Positions 50,857 through 61,141 of a stretch of 64,000 bases of DNA are shown here, piece after piece. Position 1 is the stretch's first letter. The number at the start of each line of letters is the position of its first letter. The position numbers and the translations under genes were made by a program. The stretch spans positions 1,525,001 to 1,589,000 of the forward strand of contig NZ_CP048878.1 of assembly GCF_011009015.1 (NCBI RefSeq), in the 5' to 3' direction. The notes under the pieces are model-generated. The model was not told the DNA's origin. It saw nothing but the letters and a program-made list of their open reading frames with translations, and did not search any database. The DNA is from Spartinivicinus ruber (GTDB lineage Bacteria > Pseudomonadota > Gammaproteobacteria > Pseudomonadales > Zooshikellaceae).

Positions 50857-51894
50857 ATGAAAAACCAAGCTGTATTATTGGTCAACTTGGGCTCGCCGGC
50901 TTCGCCTGAGGAAAGGGATGTTAGACAATATCTGAATCAGTTTCTAATGGATCCTTATGTAATTGATTTACCTGGTTGGCTGCGGTGGTTGATTGTTAAT
51001 TGCTTGGTGTTGCCTTCGCGACCAAAGCAGTCAGCAGAAGCTTATAAGAGCATTTGGTGGTCTGAAGGTTCTCCACTGGTGGTGTTAACCCAGCGTTTGA
51101 CGGATAAATTGGCGTTACAGGTTGATGCCCCTGTGCATTTTGCTATGCGCTATGGTGAACCAGCGATGGAAAAAGCCATTTTGCAACTCGCTAAAGCAGG
51201 TGTAGATGAACTGCTACTGGTGCCTCTTTATCCCCATTATGCGATGTCTACAGTAAAAACTTGCCTGGAACAAGCTAAGTATGTGCTGAAAAAACATCAC
51301 TTAAGCCTTAATATCAGGCATTTGCCTGTGTTTTTTGATGATGAGCAGTATATTTCAGCGTTGGAAGGAGTAACGAAACCTTTCCTTAATGAGGATTTTG
51401 GTCACCTACTATTTAGTTATCATGGTTTACCTGAACGACACCTGCATAAAGATGATCCTACAGGTAGCTACTGTTTAGCCAAACCAGATTGCTGTCAGCA
51501 GCCTCATCAAGCTCACCAAACCTGCTATCGGGCTCAAGTGTATAAAACAGCTGAATTATTAGCTAATAAATTAGGCTTAGGGAAAGAGCAGTATTCAGTG
51601 GCTTTTCAATCTCGGCTTGGACGAGATAAATGGCTAACTCCTTATACCTGTGATCAGCTTGTAGAGCTGGCTCAAAAGGGGGTGAAACGACTGTTGGTTA
51701 TATGCCCATCATTTGTAGCGGATTGCTTGGAAACCTTAGAAGAAATTGGTATTCAGGGTAAAGAGATGTTTATTGAAGCAGGAGGGGAGTCGTTAACCTT
51801 AATCCCTTGTTTAAATGACCATGAACAATGGGTGAGTGTATTAGCTGACTGGGTGAGTCAGCCATGGGATAATTACCCGCAGTTGGATCAATAA
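50857..51894 (+). CDS. hemH: ferrochelatase
   Basis: 345 residues. The active-site histidine is in FSYHGLPERHL, with the metal-path residues SRLGRDKWLTPYT and the glutamate in CPSFVADCLETLEEI. There are several cysteines near PDCCQQPHQAHQTCY. It inserts Fe2+ into protoporphyrin to make heme at the inner membrane. Together with hemA in this block it links to heme synthesis. A terminator follows. Confidence 0.96.
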   Translation: MKNQAVLLVNLGSPASPEERDVRQYLNQFLMDPYVIDLPGWLRWLIVNCLVLPSRPKQSAEAYKSIWWSEGSPLVVLTQRLTDKLALQVDAPVHFAMRYGEPAMEKAILQLAKAGVDELLLVPLYPHYAMSTVKTCLEQAKYVLKKHHLSLNIRHLPVFFDDEQYISALEGVTKPFLNEDFGHLLFSYHGLPERHLHKDDPTGSYCLAKPDCCQQPHQAHQTCYRAQVYKTAELLANKLGLGKEQYSVAFQSRLGRDKWLTPYTCDQLVELAQKGVKRLLVICPSFVADCLETLEEIGIQGKEMFIEAGGESLTLIPCLNDHEQWVSVLADWVSQPWDNYPQLDQ

Positions 51895-51916
51895 GTAGTT
51901 TTATTAAAGCAGAATA

Positions 51917-51945
51917 CAAAAATGCCCAGTTTATGGGCATTTTTG
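51917..51945. terminator. terminator after hemH
   Basis: CAAAAATGCCCA pairs with TGGGCATTTTTG around GTTTA. T and A runs on both sides allow termination in both directions, here for hemH and the convergent YajG-like gene. Confidence 0.9.
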
Positions 51946-51996
51946 ATGGGTATCTTGAAAATAAAAAGTGCAATTTGCTTTTTAGGTGTAACCAAC

Positions 51997-52578
51997 TTAA
52001 CCCGATCTCAGGAACTTGATTAATGCCTGATCACTAAACATCCGGTCTAATACGTTATTAACAATACCGTTGACGATTTCTTCATTTTTAGTTTCTGAAG
52101 GGGCTTTTACCACTTTGTGTTTGGCTGTGGACTGATAACGACCATGGTAAACGCGGTCTCCAAATTTAACCTCTGCTCGGGCAACAGCGTCAATATTAAC
52201 TTCTGTTACATAGTTTTGTGCGGGGGTGTTGTAATCAATTTTATCAATGTAGACGGTAAAACGAACTGCTGGGTTATTTGGATCAAGCTGCATTTCCATT
52301 TTTAGTAGAGCTTGCTCAACAGCGTGCTTTACTGCTAGGGTAATATCATTTTTGATGGTTAATGTGCTGGTTTTATCGTATATACCACCACGAGTTCCTA
52401 AAACTTTACTTAAACGGTCATCAACAACAGATACATTGACTGTGTTTTTCACCACAGGCACTTTAACGGGTAGTGTGACTTGAGGTGAAACCTCAACTTG
52501 CTGTGGGCTTAAGGCACAGCCACTGGTTATGATAAGTGTTGATAATAAGGCAGTATGGACAATTTTTTTTATCATCAT
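51997..52578 (-). CDS. yajG: YajG family lipoprotein
   Basis: 193 residues. Lipobox TSGC (Cys near residue 21). The family signature DDRLSKVLGTRGGIY (residues about 53-67) is intact, followed by alpha/beta sequence. YajG is an outer-membrane lipoprotein of unknown function in E. coli. Convergent with hemH. Confidence 0.88.
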   Translation of the reverse strand: MMIKKIVHTALLSTLIITSGCALSPQQVEVSPQVTLPVKVPVVKNTVNVSVVDDRLSKVLGTRGGIYDKTSTLTIKNDITLAVKHAVEQALLKMEMQLDPNNPAVRFTVYIDKIDYNTPAQNYVTEVNIDAVARAEVKFGDRVYHGRYQSTAKHKVVKAPSETKNEEIVNGIVNNVLDRMFSDQALIKFLRSG

Positions 52579-52712
52579 AGACTCATTGTTGCTAGAAATT
52601 CACTACAGAGCTTGGGCTTTATTTTAACCTATCAGTTCAAAAAGGCTTATTAATACCTCTAGAAATTAAGATCTTTTACATTTCTAAAGGTATTTAATAT
52701 CTATAGACAGAG

Positions 52713-53795
52713 CTATTGCGTTTTAGTTGGGCTACTGTTAGTGCTTTCGTTTTCTTGCAGCTGATTGAGCTTGCTAATAAAGCGCTTTGCCCTACTGATA
52801 TGGTTGTTTAGCTCTTCGTCATTGGGCATGAGTTCTGTCAGCGGCTGCCAGATAGCAAGTGCACCTTCAGGGTCTCCTGTGCTATATAGCTCAATCCCTT
52901 TCTGGGTTTGTTTTTTTACATATTGATTAATGGCTTGTTTAAGTTGATTGTGCTGCTTGCGTGTACGGTAGAAGGGTTGTGTTTGTTGGATTTCTGTTAG
53001 CAGTTGTTGTGCTTCTTTAAACTGCTGATGCTGGACAGCTTCATTAAACTTTTCAGATAGCTCAATTCGTTTAACTTTTTTTAGTGCCAGTAGTTTGGGG
53101 TTGCTCAAACTGCTTAAAGTTTGACTATTGGTAACGAGTGGACTTGAACTGTTTTCAAGTGTTGTTTTCGTTTTTTGAAGGTTTGTTGACTTGGTATTTT
53201 TTTGAGTTTTAGCTAGCTCATCCAGAGTGTTGCTGATAAGCGCTAAGTGCTCTGTGTCGGCGCTTTTATAGGGTAATTTATTAGCCAATTCCAGGCATTC
53301 TTTACCCCGTCGCGGGCGTGCGACTGAAATAGCTGCTTCTGCGCACTCAACTAAGAAACGATGTAACTCTCCTTGCTTTTTCATTGACTGCTGTAACTTA
53401 GCTCGTACCGTCGGGTTATTTGGGTCTGCAGCAGCCATACCTTGTAGTAGTTTAATTTCTTCACTCAATACGGAAGCTTGTAATAAGAAAAGGCGGTTTT
53501 GTAGTTTGGTAACGTGAATATTCCGTTGATTCAGGGTATTTTGGTAAGCTGCTTGTAGTGCTGAGTCGTCAGGTTGTAAGTTTTTTGCCCGTTCATAATA
53601 AGCTAGTGCCTCACTCCATTGTTGCTGTTGAACAGCTTGTTCGGCTTTTTCTTTGAGCTCTTCAACATCATTCATTTGCGCGAGCTTTGCAGGAGGAATA
53701 GAAACTGAAGGTAACAGAACGCCTTTATTTAGTTGGCAGCCTGCCATGAAAAGGCTGATAACTAAAATACAACGATTGGCAATCTGTTTCTTCAT
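52713..53795 (-). CDS. TPR-containing lipoprotein
   Basis: 360 residues. Lipobox MAGC (Cys near residue 20). Three to four tetratricopeptide-like helices occur at about 50-90 and 250-345, separated by a Ser/Thr/Asn-rich linker (about 200-230). The C-terminus is Ser/Thr/Asn-rich. It overlaps the end of the adenylate cyclase gene (TGATG), so the pair is translated together. Function unknown; a periplasmic partner of the cyclase's sensor region is a reasonable guess. Confidence 0.82.
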   Translation of the reverse strand: MKKQIANRCILVISLFMAGCQLNKGVLLPSVSIPPAKLAQMNDVEELKEKAEQAVQQQQWSEALAYYERAKNLQPDDSALQAAYQNTLNQRNIHVTKLQNRLFLLQASVLSEEIKLLQGMAAADPNNPTVRAKLQQSMKKQGELHRFLVECAEAAISVARPRRGKECLELANKLPYKSADTEHLALISNTLDELAKTQKNTKSTNLQKTKTTLENSSSPLVTNSQTLSSLSNPKLLALKKVKRIELSEKFNEAVQHQQFKEAQQLLTEIQQTQPFYRTRKQHNQLKQAINQYVKKQTQKGIELYSTGDPEGALAIWQPLTELMPNDEELNNHISRAKRFISKLNQLQENESTNSSPTKTQ

Positions 53796-55423
53796 CAGTT
53801 GGCGAGCCCCTTTAGCATGTTATACAAGAGTTTTTTGGCAGCCCCTTGGTATTTAGGGCGTAAGTTTTTTACCCGGTAGGTATCAATGGTTGCAGACTTG
53901 CCTTTAACAGACAAACTGCCATGATGTTGACAAATGATTTTAGAGTTTACGGATGAATGATCGTGAATGGAAGCAGGAATCATGATTTGTCCAGCCTTTG
54001 CTTTATCACATAAGCGGGAAGCAATATTTACAGCATCACCGATTACTGTATATTCCATGCGCTCCTTTGCCCCTAAAAAGCCAGCCAGCATCGTACCATC
54101 ATTCAAGCCAATGCGAACGTTAACGGGAAACAGCCCTTTTTGTTTTCGTTCTTGGTTGAGTTTTAATACCAGCTGTTGGATAGTGACTGCGCAAGCAACT
54201 GCGTTAAAGCGATGATCTGGATCACTTTTGGGAGTGCCAAATACAATCATGGCACAGTCCCCAATAAACTTGTCAACAATGCCGTTAAATGCATTAGCGC
54301 AATGGAAAAAGTAGCTGAAATACTCGTTTAAAAACATGGCGACAGCTGGTGGCGTGAGTTTTTCAGAAAGACTGGTAAAGCCCACAATATCAACAAACAT
54401 AACAGTGGCCTCAACTTGGTGGCCACCAATTTCAACGTCTTCCAATTTATTCAACATTTGCTTAGCAACGTCTTTGGCCATCACTTTGCCAAAGACATCT
54501 TCGAGCTGAGACTTCTGGTCAATTCCTTGACCAAGTTGCTGAAGACTTTTTAGTAAGAAACCCAGCTCATCTTCACTGATACGACTATTTTTATAATCAC
54601 CTTTATTCAATGCATCACTTGCTACATCCATCAAGTGATGAATGGGGCGGGACAAGCGCCTGCCCATACCAATTGCAATGAAGCTCATAACGATAGATAG
54701 GATAATTGTGGCTAGAATAATGCCATTCACTGAGGAGCGAGCTACCTCTAACATCTTTACTTGGCTAAAGCTGACCATGGCATAGCCTGCAACGACTTCC
54801 TGAAATTGAATTGGGCTAATGTAAGAGACCATATCAATGTATTTGCGTCTACTGGTACGCTGTTTCCACTCCAGGCGATAGGTGCCATCTGACAGTTCAG
54901 TGGCTTCAAGTGTTGTATTATTACCATCAACTGGTACCGAGGTAATCACCCCTTGTTTCACTAATACGTCGCTGGTGTTAGTGAAAATAGCAACGCCTTT
55001 AATGTCAGGTTCGCTGCTAAGATTATTGGCGAGCACTTTTAAACCTACGACATCATCTGTAAATACAGGTTCTTGAGCAGCAGCAGCAAGCTGGTTGACA
55101 ATTGTTGTACCAAAGTCATCAACTTGGCTTTTCATCAAATGATATTGATTTGTAGTAATGATGCTACCAAGTATCACCATGCCAATGGTTACTGTGATGG
55201 TAAGAATCAGTGCGAGCTTATAGGCAATAGGCACCCTTGGGCGCATATTGCCAAATAATGATCGACTGGAGGTTTGGTGAGCAGAAGTTGCTGGCATGAA
55301 ATGAGTTGATAGCCTCTTAAAGATTCCCTTAAAGCCCAGCCAGGACGGTTCTAGGGTTTTGTTACATGCCTGGCTGCAAGTTTGTAGCATCAGTAAACTA
55401 CTGGTGTCACAAACTATTTGCAA
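53795..55423 (-). CDS. class III adenylate/guanylate cyclase, membrane-bound
   Basis: 542 residues if started at the TTG at 55423; the true start is unclear (no good ribosome binding site), and MRPRVPIAYK near residue 60 is an alternative just before the first membrane helix (about 67-90). A periplasmic sensor region (about 95-235) follows, then a second helix (about 240-262), a HAMP-like segment (about 265-315) and the cyclase domain (about 340-520). Metal aspartates are in FVDIVGF and GDCAMIVFG, with TVIGDAVNIASRL in the transition-state region. It makes cAMP (or cGMP) in response to an unknown signal. Coupled to the TPR lipoprotein gene. Confidence 0.9.
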   Translation of the reverse strand: MQIVCDTSSLLMLQTCSQACNKTLEPSWLGFKGIFKRLSTHFMPATSAHQTSSRSLFGNMRPRVPIAYKLALILTITVTIGMVILGSIITTNQYHLMKSQVDDFGTTIVNQLAAAAQEPVFTDDVVGLKVLANNLSSEPDIKGVAIFTNTSDVLVKQGVITSVPVDGNNTTLEATELSDGTYRLEWKQRTSRRKYIDMVSYISPIQFQEVVAGYAMVSFSQVKMLEVARSSVNGIILATIILSIVMSFIAIGMGRRLSRPIHHLMDVASDALNKGDYKNSRISEDELGFLLKSLQQLGQGIDQKSQLEDVFGKVMAKDVAKQMLNKLEDVEIGGHQVEATVMFVDIVGFTSLSEKLTPPAVAMFLNEYFSYFFHCANAFNGIVDKFIGDCAMIVFGTPKSDPDHRFNAVACAVTIQQLVLKLNQERKQKGLFPVNVRIGLNDGTMLAGFLGAKERMEYTVIGDAVNIASRLCDKAKAGQIMIPASIHDHSSVNSKIICQHHGSLSVKGKSATIDTYRVKNLRPKYQGAAKKLLYNMLKGLAN

Positions 55424-55994
55424 GTTGGGCTACATTTTACGAGCTAAGCACGCTTGTTGCTGCTGAAATAGAGCGAACACATTCAAAAATTTTAAAGATT
55501 TGTCAGTATTGTTTAGAAACTGATGAATCTTTCAATAGCCTTTAGTGAAGTAAGAAGCACTCGATAGCTAACTTGATTTTGGGGCAAAAACTTTCTATTT
55601 AGCTCTCAAGTGTTCCTAAGGTTAAATTTATCATTTCAAATTATGGGCAACATTTTTGTAAAAAATAATTATACCAGCCCATTATTAAAAAAATTAGCTA
55701 TAATGTTTGCCCCGTGAGTATTGGTCTGGTGAAAGCTAGTAAGTGCCTGTTCTTGTTATTTGCTCAGTTTTTGTAGCAAAGTTGACAGGTATTCCTAGGA
55801 AACTGGGCCGGATGAACTCAACAAGCAGGTATATACTGCTATTGCTTGGATGAAAAATAGACGCTGACGATGCTCTGGGATTAATGACTTTGGCTGCTGA
55901 TAACTGCTTTGGTTTATCAGTAACTATTCACCGGGAAGCAGCGTCAGGAGAGTTGTTAATTAACCTTATTACTCCTTAGAGAGCAATACCCGTT
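55424..55994. other. divergent region between cyclase and Mqo-like gene
   Basis: About 570 bases without a gene. TATAAT at 55699-55704 could be a -10 for the Mqo gene, but no matching -35 was found. AGAGAG near 55979 serves as the ribosome binding site of the next gene. Confidence 0.4.
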
Positions 55995-57326
55995 ATGACA
56001 GTAAAGACGTACGATGTGCTCATTGTCGGTGGTGGTGTTTCAGGAACCGCATTACTGTATGAGCTAGCAAAGTTTACTGACCTAAAGAGCATTTGCCTGG
56101 TTGAAAAATATCACGAGTTAGCTCAAGTTAGCTCTAAAGGCAGTAATAACAGTCAAACTATTCACTGTGGTGATATTGAAACCAATTACACCTTAGAAAA
56201 GGCAACTACTGTTAAGCGGGCTGCAGATATGGTGCGCAATTATGCATCTAAGCTGCCTGAAGACGAGCGTGACCAAATAATATTCAAATACCCCAAAATG
56301 GTTTTGGGAGTTGGCGAAAAGGAAACCAACTTTTTACGCCAGCGTTACGAAGTGTTTAAAGAGCTGTTTCCTAACCTGAAGCTGTTGGACAAAGACGCGA
56401 TAGCTGAACTTGAGCCTAATGTAGTTAAAGTTAATGGGGTTGACCGTCCAGAAGAGGTGGTTGCATTAGCTGCTACGGATGAATATACGGCGATCGATTT
56501 TGCTGCTTTGTCAAAGTCATTTGTTAAGCAAACACAGGAAGACACAGAGAAAGATATTGATATCCGCTTAGGCACTAAGGTAACAGAAATCAAAAAAATA
56601 GGTGATAACCACCAGGTTGTGACTGACCGAGGCACCTTTGAAGCCCGTTTTGTGGTCGTGTGTGCTTGTGGCCATAGTTTATTATTAGCCCAACAAATGG
56701 GTTATGGGATGAACTTCTCTTGCATGCCAATGGCAGGTAGCTTCTATTTCACACCTAAAGTACTTAATGGCAAGGTTTATACTGTTCAAAACGATAAGCT
56801 ACCGTTTGCAGCGATTCATGGTGACCCGGATGTGCTGGTGCCAGGTAAAACCCGGTTTGGGCCAACAGCCTTATTATTGCCGATGCTTGAACGCTTTAAT
56901 TACAAGACAATTCCAGAGTTTTTTAGAGTACTGCGCTTAGATGGTGCTGTGTTTAAAGTATTTTGGGATTTATTCAAAGTTAAAGACATTCGCAATTACA
57001 TTCTGAAAAATATCTTGTTTGAAGTGCCTTACTTGCGTCGTCGATTGTTTTTGAAAGATGCGCGCAAAATTGTACCTTCCCTTGAGCTGAAGGATGTACG
57101 TTTTGCTAAGGGCTTTGGTGGGGTTAGACCTCAGCTGATTGATAAAGAGAAAAAACAGCTGTTGATGGGTGAGGCCAAAATCTCTAAACCGGGTATTATC
57201 TTCAACATGACACCCTCTCCTGGTGGCACCAGCTGCTTAGATAATGCGGAAAAAGATATTCAGGAAATTGTTAAACACCTAGAATGTCACTTTGACGAAA
57301 AGGCGTTTAAAGAGGCTTTATTGTAA
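55995..57326 (+). CDS. mqo: FAD-dependent malate:quinone oxidoreductase-like enzyme
   Basis: 443 residues. FAD motif VLIVGGGVSGTALLYELAK at the N-terminus; SSKGSNNSQTIHCGDIETNYT matches the Mqo signature around the FAD/substrate site, and TPSPGGTSCLDNA near the C-terminus closes the FAD domain. The enzyme would oxidise malate to oxaloacetate and pass electrons to the quinone pool at the inner membrane. It is about 50 residues shorter than E. coli Mqo, as in one marine branch, so 2-hydroxyglutarate-type oxidase cannot be excluded. Confidence 0.85.
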   Translation: MTVKTYDVLIVGGGVSGTALLYELAKFTDLKSICLVEKYHELAQVSSKGSNNSQTIHCGDIETNYTLEKATTVKRAADMVRNYASKLPEDERDQIIFKYPKMVLGVGEKETNFLRQRYEVFKELFPNLKLLDKDAIAELEPNVVKVNGVDRPEEVVALAATDEYTAIDFAALSKSFVKQTQEDTEKDIDIRLGTKVTEIKKIGDNHQVVTDRGTFEARFVVVCACGHSLLLAQQMGYGMNFSCMPMAGSFYFTPKVLNGKVYTVQNDKLPFAAIHGDPDVLVPGKTRFGPTALLLPMLERFNYKTIPEFFRVLRLDGAVFKVFWDLFKVKDIRNYILKNILFEVPYLRRRLFLKDARKIVPSLELKDVRFAKGFGGVRPQLIDKEKKQLLMGEAKISKPGIIFNMTPSPGGTSCLDNAEKDIQEIVKHLECHFDEKAFKEALL

Positions 57327-57755
57327 TAACTGATATGGCCTATAGAATCTCTGCTAGGAATGTGGACTTCTGTAGGCTGAGTTCCTTCGTTGTTTATTTC
57401 TACACCTAAAAAAGTAAGACATGACGAATATACTTCATTATTACTATCGCCTTAAGTAGTTACTTACGTGTCGTGCTTGCTGTATTAATTTATGTCAGCT
57501 AATAAAGCTAGTAGTGTATTGGATTAATTGAGAGCTTTAGCAAATAAAAAATTTAAAAGTAGTTTTTTGTTAAGTTTGTTAGGACTTATTCTGCTGCTTT
57601 ATTGTGACAGCTTTTGGTCCATCTTGTCAGTTCAAATAAAAGTTTAAACTTTGAATTCACTTAAAATTCATCAGTAACAAATTCCCAACCAAACAAACCA
57701 GTCTTTATTATAGATTATGTAGTAGCAGATAATTTAGACGCGAGGTTAGCTTTAT
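57327..57755. other. gene-free region before ATP-grasp cassette
   Basis: 430 bases, AT-rich. No gene or strong terminator seen; the promoter of the cassette must lie here. Confidence 0.5.
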
Positions 57756-59573
57756 ATGGATTTTCAGGATATACCTAATGTGTTGTCAGGTAAAAGAGTG
57801 TTGGTACTGCCTGGACAAGCATTAGGTAATATTGCAGCAATTCGTTCACTTGGTAGAGCAGGCTGTAAAGTTTTTGTAGCTTCCTCTCAATCTCGCGCAT
57901 TAGGGTTCTATTCTAACTTTGTATCTGAAGTAGCTGTTGCGCCAGAATTTCATTCTGCAGGATTTGTTGACTGGTTTGCGAAATATATTAATCGTAATAG
58001 TATTGAATTGGTGATGCCTTGTGAGCCGTTAATCCTGGCATTGCTACCTGATTGGGATTCTTTCAAACATCTATTTGCCATTCCTTGTGACCAAGTAATT
58101 CTAAAAAGGGCTTTTAGTAAAGCACAAACCATCAAGCACTTTATGAGTTGTGGGCTTGATCAAAGTTTACCTAAATCGAGAGTCATTTCTTGTAGGGAAG
58201 AGTTGATAGCAGAGACTGAGCTGGCTTGTTTTAAATACCCTTGTTTTGTGAAAGTTGATGAAGTCGATTTGATTACCAGAGAGAAACCAATTAAAAATGC
58301 GAGTGAGGTTCGGCGATGTCAAACCTATGCAGAGGTTATTAATGTTGTTCAGTCTTTTTTAGATACACACAAACACATTTTAATTCAGGAATTTGCGCCA
58401 GGAAAAGGAGCTGGCGTTAATATTTTAATGTGGAAGGGTGAGGTTGTTACAACCTTAACGAATATTTGTGATCGAGAATCTCCCTACACAGGTGGATTAG
58501 GCAGTATTAGATCGGTTATTGATCATGCAGAAATGGAAGCAGATGCGCTTTCCAAACTAAAAGCGTTGAAATGGCAAGGAATTGCTATGGTGGAATATCG
58601 ATTGGATGAAACCACAGGTCAGTTTTACTTTATGGAGGTCAATGCACGCATTTGGGCTGCTATGCATTTAGCGTTGTTTGCTGGTGCAGACTTTCCCAGA
58701 TTTTTGGCAGAGTGCCACTTTGGTGAAGTGTCTAAAATACCTGAAAGATATGCTTCCGTTCGATGTCGCTGGGATTATCCAGCCGATTTGGGATATGTCG
58801 TATCTGTATTGAAAAGCAATGAGTTTTCTGCATGGAAAAAGGTAAATTCAGCATTATCCTTTTTTTATTTGTACTTTAACCCAACACTTTATCATGACTT
58901 ACTTTTTCCTGGTGATAAAAAATTATTTTGGATACAAAAATGGGAGCTTATTCGAAGTGGACGTGTGGGAGCAGTTTATTTTTCAGGAATCAAACTTTTT
59001 CGTAAAGTATTAAAGCAACCTATATTCTCATGGATTTTTCAGCATAATGAGTTAGCTGTATACCGATTAGTATTAGATAAAGAAAAAAATAGATTTGAGA
59101 ATGTCTTACCAGCACGACAGCTTTTTGAGGAAGATCTACAATACCTTGAAGCATGGGAAGAATGGCAAAATGTTGGAGAGTTAAAGCGAGATTTTCAGCA
59201 CCGCTTGAGAAAAGGTGAGCTGATGTTTGGTGTTGTGGATAATCAGAAAATATTGGCTTTTGCTTGGTTAATACCTGAAGCAAAGACTTCTTTATTCCCC
59301 TTAGTTAAAAGACATTTTCATTACCCTGAGGGATCGGCAGTTATCTATAATGTTTATACATCACCAAGGGCCAGGGGGAGAGGTTTTTATCGAGAGGTAT
59401 TAAATGCTTGTATTCTCTATGCAATGAATAATCTCAAGTTAAAGTATATTTATCAGGCTATTGAGCCAACAAATAAAATACCAGTCATGATGGCAGATAA
59501 GATTGGCTTTCAGGAACAAAAACGCTTTAAATATCTTTGTTTCCTAGGAGGGCGAACCGTTAAGGAAAGTTAG
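57756..59573 (+). CDS. ATP-grasp ligase fused to a GNAT acetyltransferase domain
   Basis: 605 residues. Residues 1-110: pre-ATP-grasp fold (GKRVLVLPGQALGNIAAIRS). Residues about 120-330: ATP-grasp with the Mg-binding FYFMEVNARIW motif near 290 and a CarB/PurK-like lysine (PCFVKVDE) near 167. Residues about 340-460 are a linker with aromatic-rich segments. Residues about 470-600: GNAT domain with the acetyl-CoA loop SPRARGRGFYREVL (about 534-547). ATP-grasp enzymes join a carboxylate to an amine or thiol; the acceptor here is unknown. GAGG precedes the ATG by about 10 bases. A second ATP-grasp gene follows after 66 bases. Confidence 0.78.
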   Translation: MDFQDIPNVLSGKRVLVLPGQALGNIAAIRSLGRAGCKVFVASSQSRALGFYSNFVSEVAVAPEFHSAGFVDWFAKYINRNSIELVMPCEPLILALLPDWDSFKHLFAIPCDQVILKRAFSKAQTIKHFMSCGLDQSLPKSRVISCREELIAETELACFKYPCFVKVDEVDLITREKPIKNASEVRRCQTYAEVINVVQSFLDTHKHILIQEFAPGKGAGVNILMWKGEVVTTLTNICDRESPYTGGLGSIRSVIDHAEMEADALSKLKALKWQGIAMVEYRLDETTGQFYFMEVNARIWAAMHLALFAGADFPRFLAECHFGEVSKIPERYASVRCRWDYPADLGYVVSVLKSNEFSAWKKVNSALSFFYLYFNPTLYHDLLFPGDKKLFWIQKWELIRSGRVGAVYFSGIKLFRKVLKQPIFSWIFQHNELAVYRLVLDKEKNRFENVLPARQLFEEDLQYLEAWEEWQNVGELKRDFQHRLRKGELMFGVVDNQKILAFAWLIPEAKTSLFPLVKRHFHYPEGSAVIYNVYTSPRARGRGFYREVLNACILYAMNNLKLKYIYQAIEPTNKIPVMMADKIGFQEQKRFKYLCFLGGRTVKES

Positions 59574-59639
59574 GGATGTGTATGTCCCTCCCATAGCTTG
59601 AAACTTTAAGCTTTGATGTAATGTTCTGACTGGAGGTAA

Positions 59640-60674
59640 ATGATTGTGGTAAAAATATTCGAAGTCACCTCAAGCTTGAATGCTTTTTCAAAGCAAAATA
59701 GGGTGAACTTTTTCTATGTATTGTGGCGATTCATTATTTGTTATTTTAAAGGGTTTGGTCTTAAAGAGTTCCTTACTTACCCACTGTTACAAAAAATACC
59801 GGCTGATTTAATTACTTATCGGGAATATTCAAACTTTGAAAAGCGAGTAAACCCAAGGAGCACGGGTATTGTAGAGTTTGATAAATGGATTCAAGCTTGT
59901 GTTTGGAAAGCAAATAATATCCCTCATGTAAAAACCTATGGCTTTATGGGGCCAAGATCATCGGTATTTCATTTAAATGAACAGATTTTGGTGGATAAAG
60001 AGATTAGGGATATTTTAGAGGTAATAGCATACCCATTTGTTATCAAACCTGCGGCTGGAGGACATGGTGATGGATTTGATATTGTTGATGAATATGATCA
60101 ACAAGCAAAAATGGTAAAGCTTCGGTCGGGCAAACATAAAACCATAAAAGACTTGCAATATGAATATTTTTCAAAATGTGACTGGGTATTTCAAGAACTG
60201 ATAGTTCAACATCAAACCTTGGCACAAGTGAATGCATCGTCTGTAAACACAGCAAGAATTCTTACTGCCACTAATGAAAAAGGTGAATTTATATTGTTAG
60301 ATGGAATGATGAAGTTTGGGACTGCTGGCTCAATGATTGATAATATGGGAGCTGGTGGTATTGGCTGTCATATTAGTGCTGATGGAAAATTAAGTAAAGG
60401 CTACTCAGTTCATGGAGATGAAGCCTTCGAATGCCATCCAGGTTCAGGCATTAATTTAACAGGTAGAACTATTCCATTTTATCAAGAGGCTATAGAGGCA
60501 GTGAAATTAGCCCATTCATGCCTACCACGCCCACAATTTTTAGGGTGGGATGTGGCTATTACCCCAAATGGCCCTGTCATAGTTGAAGTGAACTCATTCA
60601 TGGCTGTTTATGTGAATCAGAAGTATGGCAATGGTTATCGTCAGACAGGACTGAAAGCGTTTTTAGAGGGGTAG
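59640..60674 (+). CDS. sugar-transfer-associated ATP-grasp family protein
   Basis: 344 residues from the ATG at 59640; GGAGG at 59632-59636 is nearer than ideal, and the GTG at 59646 would have better spacing. The body matches the ATP-grasp family found with glycan and exopolysaccharide genes: FVIKPAAGGHGDGFDIV (about 138-154), VNTARILTA (about 200), DNMGAGGIGC (about 237) and the metal motif VIVEVNSF near 313. The reaction is not established. No glycosyltransferase genes adjoin it. Functional link to the upstream ATP-grasp/GNAT gene is inferred from adjacency. Confidence 0.8.
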   Translation: MIVVKIFEVTSSLNAFSKQNRVNFFYVLWRFIICYFKGFGLKEFLTYPLLQKIPADLITYREYSNFEKRVNPRSTGIVEFDKWIQACVWKANNIPHVKTYGFMGPRSSVFHLNEQILVDKEIRDILEVIAYPFVIKPAAGGHGDGFDIVDEYDQQAKMVKLRSGKHKTIKDLQYEYFSKCDWVFQELIVQHQTLAQVNASSVNTARILTATNEKGEFILLDGMMKFGTAGSMIDNMGAGGIGCHISADGKLSKGYSVHGDEAFECHPGSGINLTGRTIPFYQEAIEAVKLAHSCLPRPQFLGWDVAITPNGPVIVEVNSFMAVYVNQKYGNGYRQTGLKAFLEG

Positions 60675-61141
60675 GCTGTTATCCGAAAAAACGTCTTTGT
60701 TTTTGTCTGTTTTATAATTTGTATTATCTCTCAACTTTTCTTTGCCGTTAGTAATAATGTTTTTTACCTAATACAGTACAGGTTTGGTTGTTGGAATTCC
60801 TGAATTTGAGTTATTAGGCATATTTCTTGATAGTGAAATAATAGCACTTTACTCCTCCATCCCGTCTTATTAGTCTGTATTGATAAATCTCACAAATAAA
60901 TGTTCGATTGATAGACAATTTCTGTTTAGTACAAAAGTAGGACGCGTATAATGTAACAATTTGTTTATTTTTGGCTAAAATTTAACTATCGTAATGTAAA
61001 CTTTTTTTTCTGTTGTAAAAATAGTTTAATACAGGAAAGTATTGGTCTGTCCATAATATGCAGGAAGTATAATAAGTGAGTGACTAATGACCAATAAAAT
61101 AAAATACAAATAAAACAAGTACTTAACTATTAGGAGTCAGT
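60675..61141. other. gene-free region before the opp operon
   Basis: About 470 bases, AT-rich, no gene. It should carry the oppA promoter; no convincing hexamer pair stood out. Confidence 0.5.
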
